Positions 1-9,200 of a stretch of DNA of 64,000 nt are shown here, piece by piece. Numbering within the stretch: the stretch's first letter is position 1; the number at the start of each line of letters is the position of its first letter. The stretch spans positions 1,426,001-1,490,000 of the forward strand of contig NZ_CP036274.1 of NCBI RefSeq assembly GCF_007747655.1. The letters run 5' to 3'. The notes under the pieces are model-generated. The model did no database searches and was not told the DNA's origin. It worked only from the letters and a program-made list of their open reading frames with translations. Origin of the DNA: Anatilimnocola aggregata. Its GTDB lineage: Bacteria; Planctomycetota; Planctomycetia; Pirellulales; Pirellulaceae. The position numbers and the translations under genes were made by a program.

Positions 1-1
1 C

Positions 2-289
2 ACCAACACCCCGCTTCAGGCCCTCACTCTGCTGAACGAAACCACCTTCTCCTCGGCAGCCACTGGCTTGGCCGAACGGGCACTGGCTCGCCAAGGCGAA
101 ACCGATCGCGAGCGGATCGCCTGGGCATTTCAGGTTTGCACCTCGCGGCATCCCACCACCCAGGAACTGGAAATCCTGACTCGCGGCCTGCACCAGCAAC
201 GCCAGCTTTCGCCAGGCAACGAAGCCGCCGCCCACACCGCCCTCATGCGCGTCCTGCTAAACCTGGACGAAACATTGCATCGGAATTGA
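2..289 (+). CDS. DUF1553 domain protein, C-terminal part (5' end outside window)
   Basis: The reading frame is open from the window edge, so only the last 95 codons are visible. The translation opens with TNTPLQALTLLNE, the hallmark near the C-terminus of planctomycete DUF1553 proteins (the PSD1/DUF1549/DUF1553 cytochrome-like family). It continues with a helical segment containing R-I-A-W-A-F-Q-V and ends with an L-L-N-L-D-E-T-L-H motif, typical of the family (usually LLNxNEFLY). These are large secreted proteins of unknown biochemical role, usually followed by a DUF1501 gene. Here no DUF1501 gene follows; the next 580 bases are non-coding. Family assignment is firm; function is unknown. Confidence 0.85.
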   Translation, partial: TNTPLQALTLLNETTFSSAATGLAERALARQGETDRERIAWAFQVCTSRHPTTQELEILTRGLHQQRQLSPGNEAAAHTALMRVLLNLDETLHRN

Positions 290-315
290 CCGATCCAACG
301 ACGCCCGAACCGCTT

Positions 316-640
316 CAGGAAATTTCCGCTATTCCAAATCGCGCGCTAAGTTTCCGAATCCTCATAAGGCATTATTCGGCGGTCACTTGCGGCGTTCAGG
401 CTCGCCCTAAGTCCTTAAAAATTAGTGGAAACGTCCAAATTCAATTTCCAGAATTCCTGCCAGCTGCGAACGTGTACCGCTCAGTTCCGGCCGTTTGGGA
501 AACAGGAAATTTCCACTATCTGCAAACATCGCGCAAGTTTCCGCTATCTCGCAACGGACTGTCTGGCAATCGCTTATGTCCCGCGGACGTGTCCTAAGTC
601 CTTGTGATGTAGTGAAAATGTCCAAATTCAATTTCCATTA
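316..640. repeat. two imperfect direct copies of a ~135 bp unit
   Basis: Copy 1 (316-450) and copy 2 (505-640) both begin with AGGAAATTTCC and end with GTCCAAATTCAATTTCCA. They share the internal order GCGC-AAGTTTCCG, then CCTAAGTCCTT, then TAGTGRAAAYGTCC. Both ends are strongly conserved; the middle third is diverged. No protein family is recognisable in either. The unit fills most of the spacer behind the DUF1553 gene and may be a decayed interspersed repeat. Confidence 0.55.
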
Positions 641-777
641 TCAAAGCAACTCATTACCGTAAACAAGTGAGTGACTTTCCGCATCAAGATGCACAAGTCT
701 CACGCAGGTACTACCAGATTGCCAAGGAGCGCGCCAACAAGTTCGATGCGCAGTGGTTGACTAGTCTGGTCCGGTGA
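616..777 (+). pseudogene. possible remnant of a coding sequence
   Basis: From a stop at 613 to the stop at 775-777 one frame stays open. It ends in a charged amphipathic stretch containing RRYYQIAKERANKFDAQWL, which reads like the C-terminal helix of a real protein rather than random translation. There is no convincing start codon with a ribosome site (a GTG at 667 is possible), and the upstream part lies inside the repeat described at 316-640. I do not recognise the family. It could equally be chance; the call is weak. Confidence 0.2.
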
Positions 778-867
778 GAAAATTTCTTGGCGACGAACGA
801 CTGGCACACCAATCGCATTTCGCGGCTGCGATCTGCCCGGGATTGGAACAGTTCGACCGGCTGACTT

Positions 868-3800
868 CTACCCCCGTTTATCCCGCTCCTTGGCGCGCAC
901 CTCGCGCAGCTTTTTCAGCAGGCGGTCGGAATAGTCTTCGGCTTCGGCGGTGGGCACAGGCGGGGCGACTGAAGGAGCAATGGGTGCTGGTTCATTTGGC
1001 GCGGCCGCATTCGTCGCGACGTCCCCGCGCACCCGATCGACGGCTGCGGGCGATTCATCCGGTTGCGGTGGCAGCCAGGTAGGTGCAGTTCGCTCCCGCG
1101 CTTGGCGTTTGGTGGCTTGCAGCCGGGCGATTGCCGGAGTGGCGATCTCGGCGGTGGTCTTGGTCAGGCGCAGCTTGGCCAGTTGGGCGCTAATGACGTC
1201 CCAGGGAATTTGTAAGCGGCGATTGAGAATGTCGAAAAAGAAGAGGCAGGCGGCGATTAGCACCGTCGTTGGCCAGACGCCGGTGAGCGAACGACCGGGG
1301 GGGAGATCGCGGCGAAAATGATTCGCCTGAGTAAACTGGGACCACTGCTGCGAGTTCTCGGGCAAGCGCACCAGTTCACCAGGTTGGCCCCCGGCTGGTT
1401 TGATTGCAGCGAGCGAGGCGAGTAGGGACTCGTTCGTGGTGGTGTCGCGATACTCGGCCGAGTAAGGAATGTTGACGCCCGTGCGCAAAATCCCCATCCC
1501 CGGGCCGGGCTGAATGCCAAGCAGATAAGTGCCCGTTTTCTCCAGTGGCAAGCTCGCGCGATAGCGCCCCGGGCCGGTCTGCTCGAACGTTAGTTCTCCC
1601 TGCTCGTCGTTGTCGTCGCCGATTAGCGCGCCACCCATCGAGAGGTTATTGATGAAATCGCCCTGCGGCGTGACGGCCTGCACGTTCACATCCAACTGGC
1701 CATCGCGCATCTGCGTCGCGACGGTGAAGTTCCCTTGATCGAGCAGCGGACGCATCGACCAGCGAATCATCTGCACGAAGAACTTGTCGCGATCGCCCCA
1801 ATCGGCCCAACTGCTGGCCCACCGCTGCCCGCTGTCGGTGGTGAAGGCGACCGTGCGACCCAGTCCGTAGGTCCAGGCCGCCAGGACGGTGTTGTTCGGC
1901 GCGCCGGGCAGCGGCGCGAGCAGCGGCGCTTCGACCAGCGGATTCTCTTTCAGCGTCGTGAGGACGTAACCGGTAATGGGCGGCATGCTCGGATCAATGC
2001 CTGTCATAATTTCGTGATGCTCGTTCTGCACCAGTTGCAGCCCGCTGTCACTTTCGAAGACCAGCGGCCGCATCACGCGGCGGGTCTCTTTCATGAAAAT
2101 CTTGGGGATCGCTTTGGGATTATTCGCCTGGTAATACTTGCCGTCGCCACGCGTGGCGATCTCCTGCAGCAGCGACTTCGACGCATCGGCGCCCACGGCA
2201 ACCGCGGTGGTGGTGATATCGCGCTTGCGCATGTCGGAGGACAACTTTTGATAGCCGCTGCCAGCGGTTTGGCCGTCGGTGAGGACGATCAGGTGCTTAA
2301 CCGAAGCTTTCGACTTGAGGAGTTGCTCGTAGCCACGCTTGAGCCCTGTCTCCATGTTCGTGCCACCGCCGGGACCGATGCGCTTGATGCGATCCTTGAT
2401 GCGATGAGCCCGGTCGCCGACCCGCTGCAGCGAAATCACTTCGTCGTGCCCGTCGTCGAACGCAATCACGCCGACTGAGTCGAGCGGGCCGAGCATGCCG
2501 ACAGCTGCGATCGCAGCTGCTTTGCTTAGTTCCAGCTTTTCGCCGTTCATCGAACCCGACTTGTCGATCACCAGCATCAGCGCGCCAACGGCCGCGACCT
2601 TCGAGTTCTTTACCTGCAAATCGACAGGGAGCGCCTTTTCGAGTTCGGTATTGGCCCAGCCCCCGCGCCGAAACTTTCGGGCCCGCCAATCATTACCAGC
2701 CCAGCGCCCAATTGTTCGACATTCTTCACCAGCATGTTCACCTGCTCGTCGGTGAACTGCTGCAGTTCGTCGGCGAGCACGCCGGTGGTGCGCGGGACGT
2801 TGCCAAGCACCACGCAATCGAAGTTTTGCAACTCGCCCAGCGAACTAAAGAGGGCATTGGTGGGCTGAATGGTAACTTCCAACTCGTGCTTGCGAAGCAG
2901 ATCGGCCAGACCGTCGAACTCCAGCGGGTTTTCGGAATTGACGATCAGCAGCACCCGGCCGCGCCCTTGCAAGTGCGTGAACGCAGCGGCGGCGTTGTTC
3001 TGTACGTAGTGGTCGAACTTCGCGTCGGCAGGGACGAACCGCGCTTCGTAAGTGTAGAAAGCGGTCTCGTCGAGTTGCTGCCGGAATTGAAACACCTGTT
3101 TGCCGGCGCGAAGCGTGACTTCCTCTTCACCCACTAGCTGCGTGTGCCCCGATGCGCGGCGCACAATGCTGAGCTTGCCACGAACCGTACTCGGCGGCGG
3201 TTTGCTGAACTGGCTGACCGGCGGCAGGCGATAGTCGACAACCACCTGCACGTCGAAGGCCTGGCCAATCCGCGCGCCAGTTGGCGCGGTAACCCGCTCG
3301 ACGACAACATCTCCCTGCGGACCATGCGCGAGGGGTGCAACGTCGATGCCAATGCCAGCTGCAGCCAGATCGCGAGCTTCGCTCAGGGCATCGCCGACGT
3401 TTTGATTGCCGTCGCTAAGGATCACCACTCGCTTGGCTGCGCCGGCAGGAAACGAGGCTTTCGCCAATCGCATCGCGGCAGCCAGGTTCGTACGACTGTC
3501 GTCGACGGTGCTTTCGAGTTGCTTCGGCAGCGGGCCCGCGGGGGACGGCGCATGTTCGATCTGCGCTTGACTGCCAAAGACAATGACCCCGGCCTGGTCT
3601 TCAACAACAGTGTCGCGATGCTTCGCGACTGTGGAGCCGGCATATTCAAAGGCAGCCCGACGTTCGTCGGCGGCGACGCTGGTCGATTGATCGATCAGGA
3701 ACAGGGCCACGATCCGCTGCGAAATGCGAACCAGTTGAATCTCGGCCAAGGCGCAGACGAGCAAGATCAGCAGTAACGAACGGAACGTCAGCGCCGTATA

Positions 3801-3917
3801 GAACCGCACGCGTCCCAAACCCGACAAGCTGCGCCAGCCCATGACCCAAATGGCCGGCAAGAGCATCAATAGCAGTAAGAACCAAGGTCGATCGAACGAA
3901 AGCTGCAACCACTGCAT
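868..3917 (-). pseudogene. two-vWA-domain membrane protein, split by a one-base frameshift
   Basis: A single ~1016-residue protein is split between two frames. The first part (3917 down to about 2660) has two N-terminal membrane segments, a vWA domain with MIDAS motif DQSTS (residues 76-80), then a glutamine-amidotransferase-like segment (R-V-L-L-I-V-N-S-E-N-P). The second part continues with a classic vWA domain (LVIDKSGSM, LTDG), a beta-rich region, a membrane helix and a charged, proline-rich C-terminus. The natural join is GPESFGAG followed by GWANTELE, exactly at a run of five C (2660-2664 on the plus strand); one extra base restores the frame. Planctomycete vWA/GATase-like proteins have this architecture. 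The start has a good site (CAGGAG, 7 nt upstream). Real mutation, assembly error and programmed slippage cannot be separated here. Function unknown; membrane-anchored with a large domain outside the membrane. Confidence 0.75.
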
Positions 3918-4093
3918 ACACGAACTCCTGCCGCGGTCATTCGCGGGCCGGAATTCAGCGTATCACATCTGCGATGTGGCGGGTGAAGTTGCCACCGGGC
4001 CAATATCAGCCGCGCAAAAACAAACCCGTCGCAGGGACGGGCTTGGATGTTCGATTGGTTGATCGAGCGGTGTTCGCGGTACCGTATTGAGCA

Positions 4094-4342
4094 CTAGGCC
4101 GAAGGACGGCGGAAGTGCTGGTAGGCGAGCAGGACTTCGTACAGATCATTCGAGATGGTGATTTCTTCGTCACCGAAATCATCGACCCAAGTGCGATTGC
4201 TGCGCACGGCATCGACAAGCAGCGGCAACACCTCGTCCAACGGGACCGAGACCGAATGACGGGGGGCGGGAAGCGTTTCCGTGGCAATTGCCAGCTGGGT
4301 CTCTTCCGGTCCGTAGTAGATGCGCAGGCGGTTCCGTGCCAT
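4094..4342 (-). CDS. small conserved hypothetical protein (82 aa)
   Basis: The protein begins MARNRLRIYYGPEE. It is acidic, with no signal peptide or membrane segment, and carries an L-P-L-L-V-D-A-V-R-S-N-R-T-W-V-D-D-F patch followed by E-I-T-I-S-N-D-L-Y-E-V-L. The start at 4342 is chosen because AAGGAAGGA lies just upstream, while an earlier in-frame methionine gives an unlikely N-terminus. The compact, non-repetitive composition looks like a small soluble cytoplasmic protein of the type common in Pirellulales genomes. I do not know its function. It is transcribed away from the cadherin-repeat gene, with a 1 kb spacer between them. Confidence 0.6.
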   Translation of the reverse strand: MARNRLRIYYGPEETQLAIATETLPAPRHSVSVPLDEVLPLLVDAVRSNRTWVDDFGDEEITISNDLYEVLLAYQHFRRPSA

Positions 4343-5342
4343 GCTGAAAAATCCTTCCTTGAGCGTGAATCCGTTCGGGGGATGGTATCCGCAAGCGATC
4401 TGGCTTTGCCAGCAACTAAGTGCTGGCACGGCTACTCATCGAGCGCAATCCGTGCGACACATGGGACACCGCTTCTATTATCGACGCTTTGCCAGCAGCT
4501 TCTTAACAAAACCTGAAAGTTTGTTCGTGCCCGTGGAAACCTGGCACTGCCAGCACGGCCGGGGTCGGCGTGTTGGTTTACGGGCGAGTTCGGGTGGCCT
4601 GTTGACCGTGAACCGTCGGCCCGAAAAAAACCTGACCTGTGATTGCAGGATTCGCTCGTTTGGGGTCCGGAGGATTTTCGGGCCGTCGCCGACTGGGTGA
4701 AGATTGGGTCAACTCGCCCGAAAAACCTCCCGACCCCGGGCTGAATGATCACACCACGAATCCATTCGTATCAACCGTTCCTGCGAACGACTTCACAGGG
4801 GGAGTGAAAGTGCCGCTTTGCTTGCGCACGCTGCGGGTCTCCTTCCAAGGATTTGCTGCTTGTGACGCGCGAATACTGAAGTCGCATCAAGGGTTGTTAC
4901 GACTGTCGATGGATGCCGCCGCGATAGGTGGTGCAGACTGGCCAGCCGAACCAGCAGCAGCGCGGGCGCAGGCTGCCATCTGAGCGCAATGGCACTGAAT
5001 CATTCTTGAAAAGTTTCGCGCGAGATGGTTGCTATTCGCGAACTCGCTTCGTAGAAATCGGCAAGCTCGTCGCCGCTCGTTCGTAGCGGGTGCGAGGCAC
5101 TGCGAGTTAACGCAGGCAATACCAGCGGGTATTGCAGACACGACTGCAGCGCAGGGAATTCAAAGCCGCCGCAGCCAGTGACCGCATGGACGCGAACCAG
5201 CAGACGGGTGGTTGCACTTGTTCACCAGCAACCGCGTCGTCGCACTCTCCTGAGACTCGTCGGCGCTTTGTCGCGCGGTGCCCAGGAGCCGGTTCGTCAA
5301 TCGGGCAAATCTGCTTTGCCCATTTCTGGAAGGAACGTTTGC
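4343..5342. other. 1 kb intergenic spacer, no gene supported
   Basis: This is a long spacer between two divergent genes. The open frames here are short, lack ribosome sites and resemble no protein. The only structure I see is the nested inverted repeat at 4581-4720, listed separately. The last 20 bases hold the ribosome site GGAAGGA of the following gene. Promoters for both flanking genes presumably lie here, but no strong -35/-10 pair stands out. Confidence 0.5.
4581..4720. ncRNA. candidate structured element with nested hairpins
   Basis: An outer stem pairs CGGGCGAGTT (4581-4590) with AACTCGCCCG (4711-4720), ten perfect base pairs. Inside it GGCCCGAAAA (4618-4627) pairs perfectly with TTTTCGGGCC (4675-4684), and a small stem CCTG/CAGG (4636-4639, 4646-4649) lies at the tip. 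The same TTTTCGGGC can alternatively pair with GCCCGAAAA at 4716-4724, so two folds exclude each other. It lies about 620 bases upstream of the cadherin-repeat gene. Strand and transcription are unknown; it could be an RNA or a palindromic DNA repeat. Confidence 0.35.
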
Positions 5343-8300
5343 ATGATGAAGAATTTGTTCTCGGGTCTGGGCGGGAAGTCCCCGTCGGATCGCGCGGCTC
5401 GCCAGGCGAGCAGGCGCCGCAACGGCCAGGATGTCAACCGCCGGAATTTTCTCCAGCTCGAATCGCTCGAGACGCGCTGGGCCTTGGCTACCGTGGCCAC
5501 GGCAATGAACGACGTCTATCACACCCCCATCGATGCGCCGCTGACGATTAGTTCGCCCGGCGTACTGGCCAACGACATCAGTTCGGCAGGCCAGCCGATG
5601 TCGGCAGCGCTCTTCAGCGGACCAGCGCACGGCGAGTTGACGTTCAACCCCGATGGTTCGTTTGTCTACACTCCGGCAGCGGGCTTTGAAGGGATGGACA
5701 GTTTTGTCTATTCGGCTAGCGACGGGGAATCGAGCAGCCTGCTCGCGGCGGTGACGATCACCGTCAGCGAAGGGACCGAGCCAGTTTCGGCCGACGATGC
5801 CTATCTGCTGTCGGAAGATTCGTCGCTGACCATTCCCGGTGTAACGGGAGTGTTGGCGAATGACGCATCCGCCGTGGGAGCAACGGTGGAGTTGATCAGC
5901 GGGCCCGATAGCGGGGCACTGACGCTCGGCTCGGATGGCGGGTTCATCTATACGCCCGAACCGAACTTCTCGGGCGTGGTGAACTTCACCTATCAGGCGA
6001 CGAATAGCAACGGCACCGGCAACATCTCGACCGTCACGCTGACGGTTGCCGCCGTGAACGATGAGCCCGTCGCAGCCAACGACTCCTTCACCATCGATGA
6101 AGATCAAACGCTCTCGGTTACCGAAAGCGTGCTGACGAACGATTCGGATATCGAAGGCTCGGCGCTGGCTCCGCAACTGGCCAGCCAACCGTTGCACGGC
6201 ACGGTCTCCTTCAATGCCGACGGCACCTTCACTTATCAGCCCCACGCGGACTTCAACGGCATCGACGGGTTCAGCTACCTGGTGAATGACGGCCAAAGCA
6301 ACAGCGAAGTGGCCACCGTCACCATCACGGTAAATCCGATCAACGATGCGCCGATTGCAGTAAACGACGAGTACTCGATTGACGAAGATCAGCCCTTGGA
6401 AGTGACCGGAACCGGCGTGCTGGGCAACGATTCGGATATCGATAACACCAGCCTGACGGCAACCATCGTGCAAGGACCGTTGCATGGCACGGTCACGCTC
6501 AATGCCGATGGTTCGTTCGTTTATACGCCCGCGCAGGATTTCTTCGGCGTTGATGGCTTCAGCTACACTGCTGGTGATGGCTCGCTAGCGAGCGATGTCG
6601 CCACGGTGACGATCAACGTCGCGCCGGTTAACGACTCGCCAGTGGCCGTCAACGATGAATACACCACGGCCGAAGACACCGAACTGGTGATCGAAGCGCC
6701 GGGCGTAATGTTGAACGATCTCGATCCCGATGGCGGCGAACTAACTGTCCAGATCGTTAGCCCGCCGCTACATGGCACCGTCACGCTCGGCGCCGATGGC
6801 CGCGTGGCTTATATGCCAACTGCGGATTATCACGGCCTCGATGGCTTCAGCTATACCGTCAGCGATGGCACGACGACCAGCGACGTGGCCACCGTGACCG
6901 TCAACATCACGCCGGTCAACGATGCACCGATCGCCGCGAACGACGAGTACAACGCCACCGAAGATACTCCGCTGGTCATCTCGACCGATGGCATTCTCGC
7001 CAACGATGGCGATGTCGATGGAGACGCGCTGACGGCGACCATCATCAGTCAACCGCAATACGGCACCGTCGCGCTCAATGCAGACGGCACGTTCAGCTAT
7101 ACACCGATCGCCGACTTCAGCGGCGTCGATGGCTTCAGCTACACGGTCAGCGATGGGAGTGCCACCAGCGATGTGGCAACCGTTACGCTGAATGCGGCAC
7201 CGGTTAACGACACACCAGTCGGAGTGGCCGACGCTTACACGGTGGCCGAAGATGGTTCGCTCGATGTGGGCGAAGGAGGTGTGCTCGCGAACGATTCCGA
7301 TGTCGATAGCGCGGATCTAACCGCCACGCTCGCGACGGGCCCCGCCAACGGTACGGTCAGTTTCAATGCCGATGGCACATTTGTTTACACTCCCAATGCT
7401 AACTTCAACGGTTCCGACTCCTTCACCTACAAGGTGAGCGACGGCGAACTGGAAAGCGGCGAAACGACCGTTTCGATTGAGGTAACGCCGGGAAACGATG
7501 TCCCGGTCGCATCTGCGGACGAATATGCGACCGACGAGAACCAGTCTTTAGAAATTTCTGCACCTGGCGTCCTTGGCAACGATTCGGACGTCGATGCTGA
7601 TGCCCTGACTGCTGCCATTGTGAGCGGGCCCACCAACGGCACGCTCGAAATGGCCGCTGATGGCTCGTTTGTCTACACGCCCAATCCGGGCTTTGCGGGG
7701 AGCGACTCCTTCGTCTATGCGGCCAGCGATGGCACCGCAAATTCGGAAGCCATCGTCACCATCACGGTGAACGACGTCATTCAACCGCCGGCAACGAACT
7801 CCGATGCCTACAGCATGGGCGAAGACATGTCGCTGGAGATCGATGCGAGCTGGGGTGTGCTGGCGAATGACTTCGATCCTCAGAGCACGTCGATGACGGC
7901 CGAGATCGTTACCGAGCCCGAGCATGGGCAGTTGGTGCTTGAGGCGAGTGGAGCGTTTCAATATGTTCCCGATGCCGACTTCCACGGTACCGACTCGTTC
8001 ACCTATCGCGCAGTGAATGCGGCGGGCGAAATGACCGAAGGGGTGGCGACGATCGTCGTCGAAGCGCTCAACGACGCGCCGCAAGCCATCGACGATGCGT
8101 TCACCGTGGCTGCTGGTTCGACGTTGCAGACGACGGTCGAAACGGGAGTGCAGGCCAACGACTGGGATGTCGACACCGATTCGGAGAGTACGCAGACCGG
8201 CAACATTCCCAGCGCCAACTTGCTGCAAGGTCCGCAGCACGGTTCGCTGGTCTTCAATGCCGATGGCTCGTTCACCTACACGCCGACGGCTGGATTCACC

Positions 8301-9113
8301 GGCACCGATAGCTTTGCCTATCAACTCAACGATGGCATTGCGAACAGCCAGGTCGCTCACGCGACGATCACCGTCACGGGCGAAAGTGGTGGCGGCGAAG
8401 TGGAAGTGAACGTCGCGCCGGTTAGTACGGCCGACGCTTACGCGACAACTGTCGATCAAACGTTGACGGTCAATTCGCCGGGAGTGCTGAGCAACGACAG
8501 CGATGCGAACGAGCATGCTCTCACCGCGCAGCTTGTCACCAATGCGACCAACGGCCAGGTGACGCTGGCCGGCGATGGTTCGTTTGTGTACGTGCCCAAC
8601 GCCGGTTTTATCGGCAGCGATTCATTCACCTACTTTGCCCACGATGGCTCCCTGGCGAGTGAACCGGTCACCGTAACCTTGCAAGTGCAAGCAGCGGGGA
8701 CGAACACGCGGCCCACCGTGAACAACGATCTGTACCTGGTCGCGGGCAACTCGCCGTTTTCCGTGACGGGCGCGGGAGTGCTCGCTAACGACAGCGATGC
8801 CCAAAACGACGCGCTGGTCGCCAACTTGTTTGCCGGACCGCAGCACGGGACGGTTGTGCTCAACAGCGATGGCGGTTTCACCTACACGCCCGAGGATGGG
8901 TATGTGGGAATGGACTCCTTCCTGTACTGGGCCTCGGATGGCCTGCTGGGGAGTTCGCTCGCTGCGGTCACGTTGCGAGTGACCGCGCCGGCAAGTGTGG
9001 AAGCGGAAGACGCATTCGCGACTCTTCCCCTTACACTCGACGATGGAAGTGCCGCCGATGAATTCAGTGCAGCCGTCGACTGCGTGCTGCTGACCAGCGA
9101 TTGGCTGGCATAA
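5343..9113 (+). CDS. secreted surface protein with 12 cadherin-like tandem repeats
   Basis: 1256 residues. The start at 5343 follows GGAAGGA with nine bases spacing. The N-terminus is basic and carries R-R-N-F-L-Q-L-E-S-L-E-T-R-W-A-L-A around residue 40, a variant of the planctomycete LEPR-XLL motif found on exported surface proteins. The rest is twelve repeats of about 95 residues, each with D-x-Y-x-x-x-E-D-x-x-L, G-V-L-x-N-D-x-D, G-x-G-T-V-x-x-x-x-D-G-x-F-x-Y-T-P and D-x-F-x-Y: cadherin-like beta-sandwich repeats (PF17963/VCBS-like). The conserved Asp/Asn pattern suggests calcium-stabilised linkers. No dockerin or sortase signal is seen; the C-terminus is a short acidic tail. An adhesive or cell-surface role is inferred from architecture only. 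Repeat number may vary between strains. Confidence 0.85.
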   Translation: MMKNLFSGLGGKSPSDRAARQASRRRNGQDVNRRNFLQLESLETRWALATVATAMNDVYHTPIDAPLTISSPGVLANDISSAGQPMSAALFSGPAHGELTFNPDGSFVYTPAAGFEGMDSFVYSASDGESSSLLAAVTITVSEGTEPVSADDAYLLSEDSSLTIPGVTGVLANDASAVGATVELISGPDSGALTLGSDGGFIYTPEPNFSGVVNFTYQATNSNGTGNISTVTLTVAAVNDEPVAANDSFTIDEDQTLSVTESVLTNDSDIEGSALAPQLASQPLHGTVSFNADGTFTYQPHADFNGIDGFSYLVNDGQSNSEVATVTITVNPINDAPIAVNDEYSIDEDQPLEVTGTGVLGNDSDIDNTSLTATIVQGPLHGTVTLNADGSFVYTPAQDFFGVDGFSYTAGDGSLASDVATVTINVAPVNDSPVAVNDEYTTAEDTELVIEAPGVMLNDLDPDGGELTVQIVSPPLHGTVTLGADGRVAYMPTADYHGLDGFSYTVSDGTTTSDVATVTVNITPVNDAPIAANDEYNATEDTPLVISTDGILANDGDVDGDALTATIISQPQYGTVALNADGTFSYTPIADFSGVDGFSYTVSDGSATSDVATVTLNAAPVNDTPVGVADAYTVAEDGSLDVGEGGVLANDSDVDSADLTATLATGPANGTVSFNADGTFVYTPNANFNGSDSFTYKVSDGELESGETTVSIEVTPGNDVPVASADEYATDENQSLEISAPGVLGNDSDVDADALTAAIVSGPTNGTLEMAADGSFVYTPNPGFAGSDSFVYAASDGTANSEAIVTITVNDVIQPPATNSDAYSMGEDMSLEIDASWGVLANDFDPQSTSMTAEIVTEPEHGQLVLEASGAFQYVPDADFHGTDSFTYRAVNAAGEMTEGVATIVVEALNDAPQAIDDAFTVAAGSTLQTTVETGVQANDWDVDTDSESTQTGNIPSANLLQGPQHGSLVFNADGSFTYTPTAGFTGTDSFAYQLNDGIANSQVAHATITVTGESGGGEVEVNVAPVSTADAYATTVDQTLTVNSPGVLSNDSDANEHALTAQLVTNATNGQVTLAGDGSFVYVPNAGFIGSDSFTYFAHDGSLASEPVTVTLQVQAAGTNTRPTVNNDLYLVAGNSPFSVTGAGVLANDSDAQNDALVANLFAGPQHGTVVLNSDGGFTYTPEDGYVGMDSFLYWASDGLLGSSLAAVTLRVTAPASVEAEDAFATLPLTLDDGSAADEFSAAVDCVLLTSDWLA

Positions 9114-9200
9114 GTCTCTTGGGGTTGGCAAGGTGCTGACCCAACCTGGGCGGACGGACGTGCATTTTGCCGCATGTTCCGTCCGCTTTTTTGCGCGCAT

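Noticed and set aside
316-640. CRISPR-like repeat/spacer appearance
   Set aside because: Only two long, imperfect units with diverged centres; no short identical repeats, no cas genes.
5160-6485. 441-residue open frame on the minus strand under the cadherin-repeat gene
   Set aside because: Repetitive, arginine/valine-rich translation mirroring the repeats of the plus-strand gene; a consequence of GC-rich codon use opposite a strong gene, with no ribosome site.
7548-8516. 322-residue minus-strand open frame in the same gene
   Set aside because: Same reason: antisense shadow of repeats; no family signature.
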